DNA of 64,000 nt from Gibbsiella quercinecans (GTDB lineage: Bacteria; Pseudomonadota; Gammaproteobacteria; Enterobacterales; Enterobacteriaceae): contig NZ_CP014136.1 of assembly GCF_002291425.1 (NCBI RefSeq), forward strand, positions 992,001-1,056,000, read 5' to 3'. Below the pieces are notes generated by a model. The model worked only from the letters and a program-made list of their open reading frames with translations. It was not told the DNA's origin and searched no databases. Positions 20,944 to 31,653 of the stretch are shown here, in pieces. The translations under genes and the position numbers were made by a program. Numbering within the stretch: the first letter of the stretch is position 1; each line of letters opens with the position of its first letter.

Positions 20944-21864
20944 CTATTTATAGCGAATGGATGGGTTAATCGCTGCATACAGCATATCCACCAACAGGTT
21001 AATCAAAATAAATTCCAGCGAAAACAACAGCACTTCCGCCTGAATCACCGGGTAGTCACGCATTTCCACCGAATCCACCAGCAAACGCCCCAACCCCGGC
21101 CAGTTAAACACTTTTTCCACCACGATCGAGCCGCCCAGCAGGAAACCGAACTGCAGCCCCATCATGGTCACTACCGGGATCATGGCGTTGCGCAGCCCAT
21201 GCTTAAGCAGCACCCGGGTTTCACGCACGCCTTTGGCCCGCGCGGTGCGCATGTAGTCTTCCTGCATCACATCAATGAACGAAGCGCGGGTAAAGCGCGC
21301 CATCACCGCCGCCACCGCGGCCCCCAGGGTAATGGAAGGCAGAATGTAGTGCTGCCAGGTATCTGCCCCCACCGTCGGCAGCCAGCCCAAATTAACCGAG
21401 AAAATCTGCATCAACAGCATCCCCAGCGCAAACGCCGGGAAGGAAATGCCGGATACCGCCAGCGTCATGCCGATACGGTCCGGCCAGCGGTTGCGCCATA
21501 CGGCGGAGGCAATGCCGATCGCCATCCCGAAGATCACGGCCCACACCATGCTGGTTACCGTCAGCCACAGGGTGGGCATAAAACGCGTGGCGATCTCTTC
21601 ACTCACCGGGCGCCGGGAAACAATAGAGGTGCCGAAATCGCCCTGCAATACGTTGGCAAAATAGTGGATAAATTGCATCGGCAAAGGTTTGTCCAACCCC
21701 AGCTCCTGGCGCACCAGGTTGATAACGGCCTCATCGGCCTCTGGTCCGGCCGCCAGGCGCGCCGGATCGCCCGGCAGCAGGTGGACAAACAGAAACACCA
21801 GCACCGCCACGATAAGTAACGTTGGGATAAGCCCGAGCAGGCGTTTAAGAAAATAATTAAGCAT
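20944..21864 (-). CDS. gsiC: Glutathione ABC transporter permease GsiC
   Basis: Inner-membrane partner of GsiD, DppB/OppB family. It has 306 residues from the ATG encoding [17 protein letters not shown], which begins at the first helix. An upstream in-frame codon would read through the repeat array and is rejected. LLPGDPA near residue 30 and the EAA loop [20 protein letters not shown] are family features. It is separated from gsiB by a 380-bp gap holding a 68-bp tandem array, which is unusual inside an operon. Confidence 0.95.
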   Translation of the reverse strand: MLNYFLKRLLGLIPTLLIVAVLVFLFVHLLPGDPARLAAGPEADEAVINLVRQELGLDKPLPMQFIHYFANVLQGDFGTSIVSRRPVSEEIATRFMPTLWLTVTSMVWAVIFGMAIGIASAVWRNRWPDRIGMTLAVSGISFPAFALGMLLMQIFSVNLGWLPTVGADTWQHYILPSITLGAAVAAVMARFTRASFIDVMQEDYMRTARAKGVRETRVLLKHGLRNAMIPVVTMMGLQFGFLLGGSIVVEKVFNWPGLGRLLVDSVEMRDYPVIQAEVLLFSLEFILINLLVDMLYAAINPSIRYK

Positions 21865-21869
21865 AGTCT

Positions 21870-22240
21870 CCCTCACCCCAACCCTCTCCCAATGGGAGAG
21901 GGCGCGACGGATGATTGTTTGCGTATACGGTGGTATTCCCTCACCCCAACCCTCTCCCAATGGGAGAGGGCGCGACGGATGATTGTTTGCGTATACGGTG
22001 GTATTCCCTCACCCCATCCCTCTCCCAATGGGAGAGGGTGCGACGGATGATTGTTTGCGTATACGGTGGTATTCCCTCACCCCAACCCTCTCCCAATGGG
22101 AGAGGGCGCGACGGATGATTGTTTGCGTATACGGTGGTATTCCCTCACCCCATCCCTCTCCCAATGGGAGAGGGTGCGACGGATGATTGTTTGCGTATAC
22201 GGTGGTATTCCCTCACCCGATCTTTGCCCGCGGGAGAGCG
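21870..22240. repeat. 68-bp tandem repeat array inside the gsi operon
   Basis: Five full 68-bp units start at 21870, 21938, 22006, 22074 and 22142, with a partial, diverged sixth from 22210. Each unit is a CCCTCACCC-CCCTCTCCCAATGGGAGAGGG palindrome followed by gacggatgattgtttgcg and a short tail. Two unit types differ at caac/catc and gcgcg/gtgcg and run A-A-B-A-B, so the last step was probably a 136-bp duplication. It lies between gsiB and gsiC and is transcribed with them. Open frames through it are repeat artefacts. Confidence 0.93.
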
Positions 22241-22244
22241 CGCG

Positions 22245-23783
22245 TTACTTCAGATCGGCGTCTTCAAAGTTGAACGACGTATCCGGCATCACATAGAAGC
22301 CGCTTAACTGCTTGTTATTGGCCGACAGCAGGCGCTCGGTCGCCAAGAAAATCCACGGCGCATCGGCCCAGATGTGATCCTGCGCATCTTTATAGAGCTT
22401 CTGTTTCTCGGCACGATCGGTGGTCGCCAACGCGGCGGCCAGGTCTTTATCCACCTGCGGGTTGCTGTAGAACGCAGTGTTGAACTGCTTAGGCGGCGCA
22501 GACTGAGTGGCAAACAGCGGGGTGAGCGCCCAATCGGCTTCACCGGTTGAGGCCGACCAGCCAGTATAGAACATGCGCACACCGGTGTCCTTCACGCCCA
22601 CGCTTTCCACCTGGGCGGCGCGCTGGCCGGCATCCATGGCGGTCACGGTGGTTTTCACCCCAACCTGCGCCAGCTGTTGCTGGGCAAACTGCAGCACTTT
22701 TTGCGCGGTGCTGTGGTTATGCGAAGACCACAGCGTGGTGGTGAAGCCGTTCGGATAGCCGGCTTCTTTCAGCAGTTCGCGCGCTTTAGCCGGATCGTAA
22801 GGCCACGGTTTGTAGCTGGCGGCGAAGTCAATCGCTGGTGGCAGAGGGCCTTCCGCCGGCACAGCATAGCCGGCAAAGGCGACCTTGATCAGCGCGTCTT
22901 TATTGATGGCGTAGTTCAGCGCCTGGCGCACCTTCAGGTTATCGAAAGGCTTCTGGGTAACGTTCATGCTGATGTAACGTTGCAGAATCGAAGGGGCGGC
23001 AACCACGTTCAGCTTGCTGTTTTTCTCCAGGATCCCGGCCTGCTCGTAAGGGATAGGGAAAGCGAATGTGGCTTCGCCGGTCTGCAGCATCGCGGCACGG
23101 GTATTGTTGTCGACGACCGGGCGCCAGGTGATACTGTCGAGCTTCGGCAGCCCCGCTTTCCAGTAGCCATCAAACTTCTTCACTTTAACAAAATCGGTCT
23201 GATTCCAGTTTTCAAACAGGTAAGGCCCGGTGCCCACCGGGTGGAAGCCGATGTCATTGCCGTATTTTTGCAACGCGGCGGGTGAAATAATCGCCGCCGC
23301 CGGGTGAGCCAAGTTGTTGATGAACGCAGAGAACGGCGCTTTCAGCACGATATTCACCGTTGTCGCATCCACCACCTCGGTTTTATCGATCATCTTGAAC
23401 AGGTTGTAGCGCTTCAGGTGGTTATCCGGGTTGCTGGCGCGATCCAGGTTCACCTTCACCGCTGCGGCATTGAAATCGGTGCCGTCATGGAACTTGATCC
23501 CCGGGTGCAGCTTAACGGTATACGTCAACCCTTCGCCGCTGACCGTATAGCTGTCCGCCAGCACGTTCACCACCTTCATATCCTTATCAAAGCCGAACAG
23601 CCCCTGATAGAACGATTTGGCCACCGTCTGGGATAGCGTATCGTTGGCATTGTAAGGATCCAGCGTGGTGAAGTTCGATGCCACGGCGATCACGGCGTCT
23701 TTCGCCGCCCAGGCGGGGCCTGATGCCGCCGCCAACAGCACGGCAGCGACTAACGCATTACGTTTGAATGTGTGTCGAATCAT
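22245..23783 (-). CDS. gsiB: Glutathione-binding periplasmic protein GsiB
   Basis: Solute-binding protein of 512 residues, SBP family 5 (DppA/OppA type), that captures glutathione for GsiACD. The signal peptide is about residues 1-26 (ending GPAWA). The family signature runs through [21 protein letters not shown] and [10 protein letters not shown]. Its ATG overlaps the gsiA stop by 4 bp (ATGA), so the two are translationally coupled. It is the second gene of gsiABCD. Confidence 0.95.
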   Translation of the reverse strand: MIRHTFKRNALVAAVLLAAASGPAWAAKDAVIAVASNFTTLDPYNANDTLSQTVAKSFYQGLFGFDKDMKVVNVLADSYTVSGEGLTYTVKLHPGIKFHDGTDFNAAAVKVNLDRASNPDNHLKRYNLFKMIDKTEVVDATTVNIVLKAPFSAFINNLAHPAAAIISPAALQKYGNDIGFHPVGTGPYLFENWNQTDFVKVKKFDGYWKAGLPKLDSITWRPVVDNNTRAAMLQTGEATFAFPIPYEQAGILEKNSKLNVVAAPSILQRYISMNVTQKPFDNLKVRQALNYAINKDALIKVAFAGYAVPAEGPLPPAIDFAASYKPWPYDPAKARELLKEAGYPNGFTTTLWSSHNHSTAQKVLQFAQQQLAQVGVKTTVTAMDAGQRAAQVESVGVKDTGVRMFYTGWSASTGEADWALTPLFATQSAPPKQFNTAFYSNPQVDKDLAAALATTDRAEKQKLYKDAQDHIWADAPWIFLATERLLSANNKQLSGFYVMPDTSFNFEDADLK

Positions 23784-25690
23784 GTTGCTTTCTCTCCTGA
23801 TAAAGGCACAGCCTGCCTGGCACCGGCAATGGGGTGGCGGGCCACAAAGTGCCCCGGCCCAACTTGCACCAACGGTGCGGTTACGGGTTCATCCCCCAGC
23901 GCGCGGATTGGGCTGGGTATTTCATCGACCAACAACGGCGGCCGCTGGCGAGCCAGCCGCGGATCGGCTATCGGTACCGCCGCCATCAGCTTGCGCGTGT
24001 AGGGGTGTTGCGGGTTTTCAAATACCGCGCGGCGCGGGCCGATCTCGACAATCTGGCCCAGGTACATCACCGCCACCCGGTGACAAATACGCTCAACCAC
24101 CGCCATATCATGGGAAATAAACAGAAAAGCGATGCCGAACTCCCGCTGTAAATCCAACAGCAGATTGACGATCTGCGCCTGAATGGAAACGTCCAGCGCC
24201 GAGACCGATTCATCGGCAATCACCACTTTCGGGTTCAGCGCCAGCGCCCGCGCGATGCAAATACGCTGGCGCTGGCCGCCGGAAAACTCATGCGGGTAGC
24301 GGCGCGCATGCTCCGGCCGTAGCCCCACACGCTCCAGCAGCCAGGCCACCCGTTTTTCCGCCGCCGCGCCGCGGGCCACGTTGTGCACCAGCAACGGCTC
24401 CATGATCGAAAACCCCACGGTCAGGCGCGGATCGAGCGCGGCGAACGGATCCTGAAAAATAAACTGAATATCACGCCGCAGATGCTGTAACGCGGCGCCT
24501 TTGAGCTGATTGATGGTCTGGCCGTTGAAGGTGATGGTGCCGTGCTGGCTGTCCACCAGCTTCAGCAGCGAGCGCCCGGTGGTGGATTTGCCGCAGCCCG
24601 ACTCCCCCACCAGCCCCAGCGTTTCGCCCGGATAAAGATCGAAACTGACGTTTTCCACCGCGTGCACGCGCCGTGTAACGCGGTTCAGGATGCCGCTGCG
24701 CACATCAAAACGCGTCACCAAATCGCGCACGCGCAGCACCGGCTCACTGCCCGGCGGCACGGTATCCTGCGGTTGGCCAGAGTCCGAACCGTTCGCTAAC
24801 GGGAACTTGGCCGGGAAATCCTTGCCGGCCATGGCGCCAAGCCTGGGGACCGCCGCCAACAGCGCGCGCGTATAAGGCTGCTGCGGCGCGGAAAACAGCG
24901 GCACGGCTCGCCCTTCCTCTACTTTTTCGCCCTGGTGCATTACCAGCACCCGATCGGCGATTTCCGCCACAACCCCCATATCGTGGGTGACGAAAATCAC
25001 CCCCATTTGCATTTCCTGCTGCAACTCATCAATCAATTGCAGAATTTGCGCCTGAATGGTCACGTCCAGCGCGGTGGTCGGCTCATCGGCGATCAGCAAC
25101 GCTGGTTTGCACGACAGAGCGATGGCGATCATCACCCGCTGGCGCATACCGCCGGAGAGCTGGTGCGGGTAACTGTTCAGGATGTTTTTCGCTTCGGGAA
25201 TACGCACCCGTTCCAGCATGTGCAGGGCTTCACGCCGGGCGCGCGCGTGGTCCATCCCCTGATGCAGCCGCAAGGATTCGGCGATCTGCTCGCCCACCGG
25301 GAACACCGGGTTAAGCGACGTCATCGGCTCCTGAAAAATCATCGCCATGTCGGCGCCGCGTATATGGCGTAGCGTGCCTTGTTCGGCCTGCGCCAGATCC
25401 AGCACATCGCCATTACGGCGGCGGAACAGCATGCTGCCGCCCGGGGCGATCTGCCCGTTTGCCGCCAACAGGCGCATCAGCGCCAGCGACGTGACCGATT
25501 TCCCCGAACCGGACTCCCCGACGATCGCCAGCGTTTCGCCGCGATCAACGTCAAAGGAAAGCCGGTGCACCGCCGCAACGCTGCCCTCTTCGCTGGCGAA
25601 ATTCACGCTCAAATCACGCACGGAAAGCACGCGCTGGCCTGGCAGGGCCCACTCACGAGCGGCGGCGGGCGAGGAGGTATGCATTATCAT
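23780..25690 (-). CDS. gsiA: Glutathione ABC transporter ATPase GsiA
   Basis: Cytosolic ATPase with two fused nucleotide-binding domains, 636 residues. The N-terminal half has Walker A GESGSGKS (about 57-64), signature [15 protein letters not shown] and [12 protein letters not shown]. The C-terminal half has [24 protein letters not shown] and [12 protein letters not shown]. Each half ends in an oligopeptide-transporter C-terminal segment ([12 protein letters not shown]). It overlaps iaaA upstream and gsiB downstream by 4 bp each. MIMH offers two close ATG starts; the choice does not affect domains. Confidence 0.95.
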   Translation of the reverse strand: MIMHTSSPAAAREWALPGQRVLSVRDLSVNFASEEGSVAAVHRLSFDVDRGETLAIVGESGSGKSVTSLALMRLLAANGQIAPGGSMLFRRRNGDVLDLAQAEQGTLRHIRGADMAMIFQEPMTSLNPVFPVGEQIAESLRLHQGMDHARARREALHMLERVRIPEAKNILNSYPHQLSGGMRQRVMIAIALSCKPALLIADEPTTALDVTIQAQILQLIDELQQEMQMGVIFVTHDMGVVAEIADRVLVMHQGEKVEEGRAVPLFSAPQQPYTRALLAAVPRLGAMAGKDFPAKFPLANGSDSGQPQDTVPPGSEPVLRVRDLVTRFDVRSGILNRVTRRVHAVENVSFDLYPGETLGLVGESGCGKSTTGRSLLKLVDSQHGTITFNGQTINQLKGAALQHLRRDIQFIFQDPFAALDPRLTVGFSIMEPLLVHNVARGAAAEKRVAWLLERVGLRPEHARRYPHEFSGGQRQRICIARALALNPKVVIADESVSALDVSIQAQIVNLLLDLQREFGIAFLFISHDMAVVERICHRVAVMYLGQIVEIGPRRAVFENPQHPYTRKLMAAVPIADPRLARQRPPLLVDEIPSPIRALGDEPVTAPLVQVGPGHFVARHPIAGARQAVPLSGEKAT

Positions 25691-26646
25691 AGGCGGTAAA
25701 TACCCACCGTCGGGGCATCCCCCACATAGCCAAAGCCGCGATACATGCCTTCGCTGTTGAACGGCAGCGCCAGATTGCCGAAGCGATCGATAGCAATCAG
25801 GCCGCCGATGCCGCCAAGCGCCGGCAGTTTTTCCATCACCACCCGCTCTGTCGCCTGTTGCAGGCTTAGCCCAGCATAGTCGATCAGCGCGGAAACATCG
25901 TGGGCAACCACACCGCGCATGAAGGCTTCGCCGGTGCCGGTGCAGGAAACCGCCACAGTGGCGTTATTGGCATAGCAGCCGGCGCCCACGATCGGCGTAT
26001 CGCCAATCCGCCCGGGCTGTTTGTTGGTCATCCCGCCGGTGGAGGTGGCCGCCGCCAGGTTGCCGAGCGCGTCCAGCGCCACGGCGCCCACGGTGCCGAA
26101 TTTGTTGTTGGGATCGAGGGGGGCATCGTTTAACGTGCCGCTATCGTGATCGAGCAACACCCGCCCCTGTTCAGCCTGGGCCTGGTGCAGTTGTTCAAAA
26201 CGCGCCTGGGTGAAAAAGAAATCGGCATCGACCATTTCCAGGCCGTGCGTGGCGGCAAACTTCTCGGCCCCTTCGCCGGCGAACATCAGATGCGGGCTGT
26301 TTTCCAGCACCGCGCGCGCCGCCAACACCGGATTGCGGATGCGGCTAACGCCGGCAACGGCGCCGGCCTCGCAGGTGCGCCCATCCATGATGCAGGCATC
26401 CAGCTCATGGGTGCCCTGATGGGTAAACACCGAGCCCACCCCGGCATTGAACAACGGGCACTCTTCCAGCAGCCTGACCGCTTCCGTGACCGCATCCAAC
26501 GCACTGCCGCTACCGGCCAGGATCGCCTGCCCGGCGGCGACAACATCGTACAACGCCTGGATATAGACCTGTTCTTTTTCCGCATTCATCACAGCACGGG
26601 TAATTGCGCCCGCGCCGCCATGAATGGCAATCACCGGTTTGCTCAT
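25687..26646 (-). CDS. iaaA: Isoaspartyl peptidase / L-asparaginase
   Basis: Ntn-hydrolase that cleaves isoaspartyl dipeptides and, weakly, asparagine. It has 319 residues, made as a precursor that self-cleaves before the catalytic Thr in [15 protein letters not shown] (about residue 177) into alpha and beta subunits. The motifs [18 protein letters not shown] and [10 protein letters not shown] are intact. It is first in the iaaA-gsiABCD operon (ATGA overlap with gsiA), as in E. coli, which links peptide/glutathione import to peptide hydrolysis. It is divergent from moeA. Confidence 0.95.
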   Translation of the reverse strand: MSKPVIAIHGGAGAITRAVMNAEKEQVYIQALYDVVAAGQAILAGSGSALDAVTEAVRLLEECPLFNAGVGSVFTHQGTHELDACIMDGRTCEAGAVAGVSRIRNPVLAARAVLENSPHLMFAGEGAEKFAATHGLEMVDADFFFTQARFEQLHQAQAEQGRVLLDHDSGTLNDAPLDPNNKFGTVGAVALDALGNLAAATSTGGMTNKQPGRIGDTPIVGAGCYANNATVAVSCTGTGEAFMRGVVAHDVSALIDYAGLSLQQATERVVMEKLPALGGIGGLIAIDRFGNLALPFNSEGMYRGFGYVGDAPTVGIYRL

Positions 26647-27189
26647 GATTTATCACACCCTGAATGAGGTTGCGTGCGCCAAGGGATAGGCACCGCCTCG
26701 TTTTATCGTTACCACCCCTGCGTGGCCGATAATTATTATTTCGTCTTTTTTGACTATATTTAGCATGGCAAACGATGTAAAGCATAAAGTCCCTTGCCGT
26801 TATTCCCTAAGGTTCATTTAGATTAATTTGTTCCTCCAAATAGCTTAAGCTAATAAAAACAAATCGTTATGATTATCTTTGCCATAGGGGAAGCATTATC
26901 GTTTTTTTTGGCTAATTTGCATGGTTTGCCGGCATGTAAATAATACGCCGGGCGGCAACAGATGCAGATAAAATATTACCGCTCCGGTATCTCACCGATA
27001 TACCTGCTTCGCAATAATACCCTACACTCCGCCATGTTAAGGGAATGGCCTTAATCGGCTTGCACGGCACTGCGGCGCCCAGCGCCCGGGAGTAATACTT
27101 TTGGTGGCATTCTCCCCCCCGGCGTTATCTGCCATAATAACGCCAACTTTGCCGCACTGTGTCAGCGGCCAGATAACGGAGTTCCCCCT
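26647..27189. other. Divergent promoter region of iaaA-gsi and moeAB
   Basis: 543 bp, AT-rich in its first half, with no supported gene. It must hold promoters for both operons. A close pair of inverted segments, ggcgttatctgcca and taataacgcc (27120-27145), flanks the likely moeA leader. No Moco-type riboswitch fold was recognised. Confidence 0.4.
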
Positions 27190-28428
27190 ATGGATTACTG
27201 CCCTACTTCCGGCTTGCTTTCCCTTGAGCAGGCGCTGCAGAACATGCTTTCCCAAATTTCGCCCCTGCAGGAAACGGAAACCCTTCCACTGGCTGCCGCG
27301 GTGGGCCGCATTACCGCACAACCCGTGATCTCGCCCATCAACGTGCCCCCGTTCGCCAACTCGGCGATGGATGGTTACGCCGTGCGCTTGCATGAACTGC
27401 ACGCGCAGGCGCCGTTGTCGGTAGCCGGCAAGGCCTTCGCCGGCGCCCCGTTTAATGCCCCATGGCCGGCCGACAGTTGCGTGCGCATTATGACCGGCGC
27501 GCCGCTCCCTGCGGGCACCGAAGCGGTGATCATGCAAGAGCAGGCGGAAGTCAGCGATGCCGGCGTGCGGTTCATCGGCCAAGCGGAGGCTGGGCAAAAT
27601 ATCCGCCTGGCCGGCGAAGACATTCAGCAAGGGGCGCAGGTGCTGCCCGCCGGGGTGAAGCTGGGCGTGGCCCATCTGCCGCTGCTGGCTTCGCTGGGGG
27701 TAGCGGCGGTTTCGGTGACATGTAAGCTGAAAGTGGCCGTGTTTTCCACCGGCAACGAGCTGGTGCCGGTAGGCCAACCGTTGCAGGCCGGGCAAATCTA
27801 CGATACCAACCGCTTTGCGGTGCGCCTGATGCTGGAGCAAATGGGCTGTGAGGTGCTGGATCTGGGCATTATCCGTGACGATCAGGCCGCGCTGCGCAGC
27901 GCGTTTATTGAAGCCGATCGCAACGCCGATGTGGTGATCAGCAGCGGCGGCGTTTCCGTTGGCGAAGCCGACTACACCAAACAGATGTTGGATGAACTGG
28001 GCGAAGTGGGGTTTTGGAAACTGGCCATCAAGCCGGGCAAACCCTTCGCCTTTGGCAAGCTGCAACACGCCTGGTTCTGCGGCCTGCCGGGCAACCCGGT
28101 TTCCGCCGTGCTGACGTTTTATCAACTGGTACAGCCGCTGCTGGCCGCGCTGGCCGGCCATAGCGAATGGCGTTTGCCGCCGCGCATGCGCGCCCGGGTA
28201 ATCACGCCGCTGAAGAAAACGCCGGGCCGCCTGGATTTCCAACGCGGCGTGTACCAAACCAATGCCGAGGGTGAGCTGGAAGTGAGCACCACTGGCCACC
28301 AGGGCTCGCACGTGTTCAGCTCCTATAGCCTGGCCAACTGTTTTATCGTGCTGGAACGCGAACGCGGCTCGGTGGCGGCGGGTGAGACGGTGGAGATCGA
28401 GCCATTTAACGCCCTGCTAAGGAGCTGA
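27190..28428 (+). CDS. moeA: Molybdopterin molybdenumtransferase MoeA
   Basis: Inserts molybdate into adenylylated molybdopterin to make molybdenum cofactor. It has 412 residues. The order is the extended MoeA N-terminal region with [14 protein letters not shown] and [14 protein letters not shown], the MoaB/Mog-like domain with [16 protein letters not shown] and [12 protein letters not shown], and the C-terminal beta domain ([11 protein letters not shown]). All conserved acidic residues around [11 protein letters not shown] are present. It is first of the moeAB operon, with moeB 2 bp downstream. Confidence 0.96.
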   Translation: MDYCPTSGLLSLEQALQNMLSQISPLQETETLPLAAAVGRITAQPVISPINVPPFANSAMDGYAVRLHELHAQAPLSVAGKAFAGAPFNAPWPADSCVRIMTGAPLPAGTEAVIMQEQAEVSDAGVRFIGQAEAGQNIRLAGEDIQQGAQVLPAGVKLGVAHLPLLASLGVAAVSVTCKLKVAVFSTGNELVPVGQPLQAGQIYDTNRFAVRLMLEQMGCEVLDLGIIRDDQAALRSAFIEADRNADVVISSGGVSVGEADYTKQMLDELGEVGFWKLAIKPGKPFAFGKLQHAWFCGLPGNPVSAVLTFYQLVQPLLAALAGHSEWRLPPRMRARVITPLKKTPGRLDFQRGVYQTNAEGELEVSTTGHQGSHVFSSYSLANCFIVLERERGSVAAGETVEIEPFNALLRS

Positions 28429-28430
28429 CC

Positions 28431-29183
28431 ATGTTGCCGGAATTAACCGATGCAGAAGCGCTGCGCTATAACCGCCAGATCGTGCTGCGCGGCTTTGATT
28501 TCGACGGCCAGGAAAAGCTGAAGGTGGCGCAGGTGCTGGTGATCGGCCTGGGCGGCCTGGGCTGCGCGGCGGCGCCCTATCTGGCTGCCGCGGGCGTCGG
28601 GCAGTTGACGCTGGTTGATTTCGATACCGTCTCGCTCTCCAATCTGCAGCGCCAGATCCTGCACCGCGATGCGCGCATCGGTATGGCGAAAGTCACATCC
28701 GCCCGCCTGGAGCTGGCGGCCATCAATCCCCATATTCGCATTAATGCCGTCGACCACTATTTGGATGATGATGACCTGGCGGCGCTGATTGATGATTGCC
28801 ATGTGGTGCTGGACTGCACCGATAACGTCGCCGCGCGCGAGCAGATTAATCGGCTGTGCCACCGGCTGCGCACGCCGTTGGTTTCCGGCGCGGCAATCCG
28901 TATGGAGGGGCAGCTCAGCGTCTTTACCTATCAGCCCGGGACGCCCTGTTATCATTGCCTGAGCCGGCTGTTTGGCGAAAATGCCCTCACCTGCGTTGAA
29001 GCCGGCGTGATGGCGCCGTTGGTCGGCACCGTCGGCTCGCTGCAGGCCATGGAGGCCATTAAGCTATTGACGAATTACGGTGAGGTGCTGGTTGGCAAGC
29101 TGTTGATGATTGATGCCATGACCATGCAGTTTCGCGAGATCACGTTGCCAAGGAATCCACAGTGCGAGGTGTGCGGGGGGTGA
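28431..29183 (+). CDS. moeB: Molybdopterin-synthase adenylyltransferase MoeB
   Basis: E1-like enzyme that adenylates the C-terminal Gly of MoaD so it can receive sulfur. It has 250 residues. The nucleotide-binding loop is VIGLGGLGCAAAPYLAAAGVG (about 36-56). An Arg-finger region YNRQIVLRGFD lies near the N terminus. Zinc-binding Cys pairs are in CYHC and CEVC, the latter at the very C terminus. It is co-translated with moeA, and its stop is followed by palindromic repeats. Confidence 0.96.
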   Translation: MLPELTDAEALRYNRQIVLRGFDFDGQEKLKVAQVLVIGLGGLGCAAAPYLAAAGVGQLTLVDFDTVSLSNLQRQILHRDARIGMAKVTSARLELAAINPHIRINAVDHYLDDDDLAALIDDCHVVLDCTDNVAAREQINRLCHRLRTPLVSGAAIRMEGQLSVFTYQPGTPCYHCLSRLFGENALTCVEAGVMAPLVGTVGSLQAMEAIKLLTNYGEVLVGKLLMIDAMTMQFREITLPRNPQCEVCGG

Positions 29184-29186
29184 TTC

Positions 29187-29516
29187 CCCTCACCCTAACC
29201 CTCTCCCACAGGGAGAGGGGACCGTCCTGCGTTGTCAGCCAGATACGAGTCAAATTGTGGGAGAGGGAAACATAACCTGCTCAGCAGGTAGGTTGGGCAG
29301 CCAACACCTTCGTTCACGCCAGACGATGTTTAGTCACCCTACCCTGCGTTGTCAGCCAGATACGAGTCAAATATGTGGGGAAGAAAACATAACCTGCTTA
29401 AAAAGTGAGTTGGGCAGCCAACACATCCGTTCACGCCAGACGATGTTTAGTCACACGCCCCACCAACAACGCCGGGCTGCTCCCTCTCCCTTTGGGAGAG
29501 GGTTGGGGTGAGGGAA
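29187..29516. repeat. 117-bp direct duplication flanked by palindromes, moeB-ybiT gap
   Basis: Two copies of a segment of about 112 bp start at 29226 and 29343 (cctgcgttgtcagccagata, ending acgatgtttagtcac), about 90% alike. They are bracketed by palindromes of the CCCTCTCCC/GGGAGAGGG family at about 29187-29219 and 29481-29516. The gap lies between convergent moeB and ybiT and contains no supported gene. Confidence 0.88.
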
Positions 29517-29526
29517 GAGGGAGAAC

Positions 29527-31119
29527 TTACACAATCCCCTGGCTACGCAGATAGTCTTCGTAGTTGCCAGTAAAATCAATCACCTTCGCTGGCGTCATTT
29601 CCCAAATCCGCGTTGCCAATGAACTGACGAACTCGCGGTCGTGCGAAACGAAGATCAGCGTGCCTTCATACATTTCCAGCGCCATATTCAGCGACTCAAT
29701 GGATTCCATATCCAGGTGGTTGGTTGGCTCATCCATCACCAGCACGTTCGGCCGCTGCATCATCAGCTTACCAAACAGCATGCGCCCCTTCTCGCCACCG
29801 GAAAGCACCTTCACTTTCTTCTTGATGTCATCCTGGCTGAATAACAAACGGCCCAGCACGCTGCGCACCGCCTGCTCGTCGTCTTTTTCCTGTTTCCACT
29901 GGCTCATCCAGTCGAAAACCGTCAGGGCATCATCAAATTCGTATTCGTGGTCCTGCGCGTAATAGCCAATCTTGGCATTTTCAGACCATTTCACCGTTCC
30001 GCTGTCCGGCTGCAGATCCCCCACCAGCGTTTTCAACAGGGTGGATTTACCGATACCGTTGGTGCCGAGCACCGCCACCTTTTCACCCACCTCGACCATC
30101 AGGTTCAGCTTGCTGAACAGCGGCCCGTTGTCAAAGCCCTTGCTCAGCGCTTCCACTTCCAGCGCGTTGCGGAACAGCTTTTTGTCCTGTTCGAAACGAA
30201 TGAACGGGTTTTGACGGCTGGAGGCCTTCACCTCTTCCAACTGGATCTTGTCAATCTGGCGGGCGCGGGAAGTCGCCTGCTTGGATTTGGACGCGTTGGC
30301 GCTAAAGCGGCTAACGAACGACTGCAGTTCGGAAATCTGGGCCTTTTTCTTGGCATTATCCGCCAGCAGGCGTTCACGCGCCTGGGTCGCCGCCGTCATG
30401 TATTCATCATAGTTGCCCGGATAAATACGCAGCTCGCCGTAGTCCAGATCCGCCATGTGGGTGCACACCATATTCAGGAAGTGGCGGTCGTGCGAAATGA
30501 TGATCATGGTGCTGTTGCGTTCGTTCAGCACCTGTTCCAGCCAGCGAATGGTGTCGATGTCCAGGTTGTTGGTCGGTTCATCCAGCAGCAGGATTTCAGG
30601 ATTGGAGAACAGCGCCTGCGCGAGCAACACACGCAGCTTCCAGCCCGGCGCGATTTCGCTCATTGGGCCATAGTGCTGTTCCACCGGAATGCCCACGCCA
30701 AGCAGCAGTTCGCCGGCGCGCGCTTCGGCGCTGTAACCGTCCATTTCACCGTATTGCACTTCCAGATCGGCCACTTTGTAGCCGTCTTCTTCGCTCATTT
30801 CAGCCAGGCTGTAAATGCGATCGCGCTCTTCCTTTACGGCCCACAGTTCGGTGTGCCCCATGATCACGGTATCGAGCACGCTGTATTGTTCAAACGCGAA
30901 CTGGTCCTGGCGCAGTTTACCCAGGCGTTCGTTCGGATCGAGGAACACGTTGCCGGCAGACGGCGCCAAATCGCCACCCAGAATTTTCATAAAGGTCGAT
31001 TTACCGCAGCCGTTGGCGCCGATCAGGCCATAACGGTTACCGCCGCCAAACTTAACGGAGATATTTTCAAACAGCGGCTTACTGCCAAACTGCATAGTGA
31101 TGTTGTTGGTACTTAGCAC
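29527..31119 (-). CDS. ybiT: ABC-F family ATPase YbiT
   Basis: Soluble ABC-F protein with two ATPase domains and no membrane domain. Family members act on the ribosome during translation. It has 530 residues, with Walker [10 protein letters not shown] (about 35-43) and GTNGIGKST, signatures in the two halves, [11 protein letters not shown] and [10 protein letters not shown], and an inter-domain linker (about 245-300) rich in charged residues with [19 protein letters not shown]. It aligns end to end with E. coli YbiT. The start is a GTG (GTG-CTA-AGT), and no better ATG precedes the first conserved strand. Confidence 0.95.
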   Translation of the reverse strand: MLSTNNITMQFGSKPLFENISVKFGGGNRYGLIGANGCGKSTFMKILGGDLAPSAGNVFLDPNERLGKLRQDQFAFEQYSVLDTVIMGHTELWAVKEERDRIYSLAEMSEEDGYKVADLEVQYGEMDGYSAEARAGELLLGVGIPVEQHYGPMSEIAPGWKLRVLLAQALFSNPEILLLDEPTNNLDIDTIRWLEQVLNERNSTMIIISHDRHFLNMVCTHMADLDYGELRIYPGNYDEYMTAATQARERLLADNAKKKAQISELQSFVSRFSANASKSKQATSRARQIDKIQLEEVKASSRQNPFIRFEQDKKLFRNALEVEALSKGFDNGPLFSKLNLMVEVGEKVAVLGTNGIGKSTLLKTLVGDLQPDSGTVKWSENAKIGYYAQDHEYEFDDALTVFDWMSQWKQEKDDEQAVRSVLGRLLFSQDDIKKKVKVLSGGEKGRMLFGKLMMQRPNVLVMDEPTNHLDMESIESLNMALEMYEGTLIFVSHDREFVSSLATRIWEMTPAKVIDFTGNYEDYLRSQGIV

Positions 31120-31653
31120 AACGCTCGCTCTTTTATTGGAAAATGTGATTTAGCGCGCATTATGCCACAAAGCCGCCTGGATTTCGTGGGAAGTTTTGGT
31201 GGATTTTTGTGCGGCCCAACAGCTTCAGCCCATCCGCCACCCGGTGCCTGACCAGCAAAATAAATGTAGTGGAAATGAAAACTCACTCTGGTTAATTAAT
31301 AACCACAAGCACATTTAATATCCCGGTAATTTATAGCTGTAATAAATCACTTTTCCCTTATTTTGCATGTTCGTGGTGCAGGCTAATAACAATATCGGTT
31401 TTTTTAGTTACAAAAGTAGTTTTTAACATTCTTGCAAACAATAATATCCGTCCAGTAAACGTGAACTGCACAATAACCCTTTGGTATTGCCGGTAATCGT
31501 CCACTTTTTGTTAAAAACCCTGTTAACCAAAAGGCATTATTACGCTGTTTCGGCAACCTCAGCGGGCAAGCAGTTTTGCTTATTTTCGGGGTAATCCTGA
31601 TAAATTCTTTCACCTGCATATGAGTAGAATTTACACAACAGAGATTTAGCTTA
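31120..31653. other. Divergent promoter region of ybiT and mqo
   Basis: 534 bp, AT-rich, with no supported gene. An ArcA-like site lies at 31290-31304 and a long leader precedes mqo. A minus-strand open frame overlapping the mqo start has no resemblance to any family and is not annotated. Confidence 0.45.
31290..31304. promoter_or_regulatory. Possible ArcA-binding site upstream of mqo
   Basis: GGTTAATTAATAACC is an inverted repeat (GGTTA-ATTAA-TAACC) containing GTTAATTAA, the core of the ArcA consensus. ArcA control of mqo is known in E. coli. The position about 350 bp before the gene is rather distant. Confidence 0.45.

Noticed and set aside
20131-21819. Very long plus-strand open frame opposite gsiD and gsiC
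   Set aside because: It is antisense to two well-conserved permease genes, its translation is His/Gln/Arg-rich with no family resemblance, and such frames are expected in GC-rich DNA. The same applies to long antisense frames over betA, ybiT, moeA, frmA, iaaA and glnQ.
21870-22240. CRISPR-like array
   Set aside because: Whole units including the spacers are repeated, so there are no unique spacers. No cas genes are present in the window.
21915-22307. Four overlapping small frames with the same repeated peptide
   Set aside because: They are translations of the 68-bp tandem repeat in different phases. No ribosome site and no conservation independent of the DNA repeat.
26647-27189. Molybdenum-cofactor riboswitch before moeA
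   Set aside because: The characteristic conserved blocks were not seen. In E. coli this element precedes moaA, not moeA.
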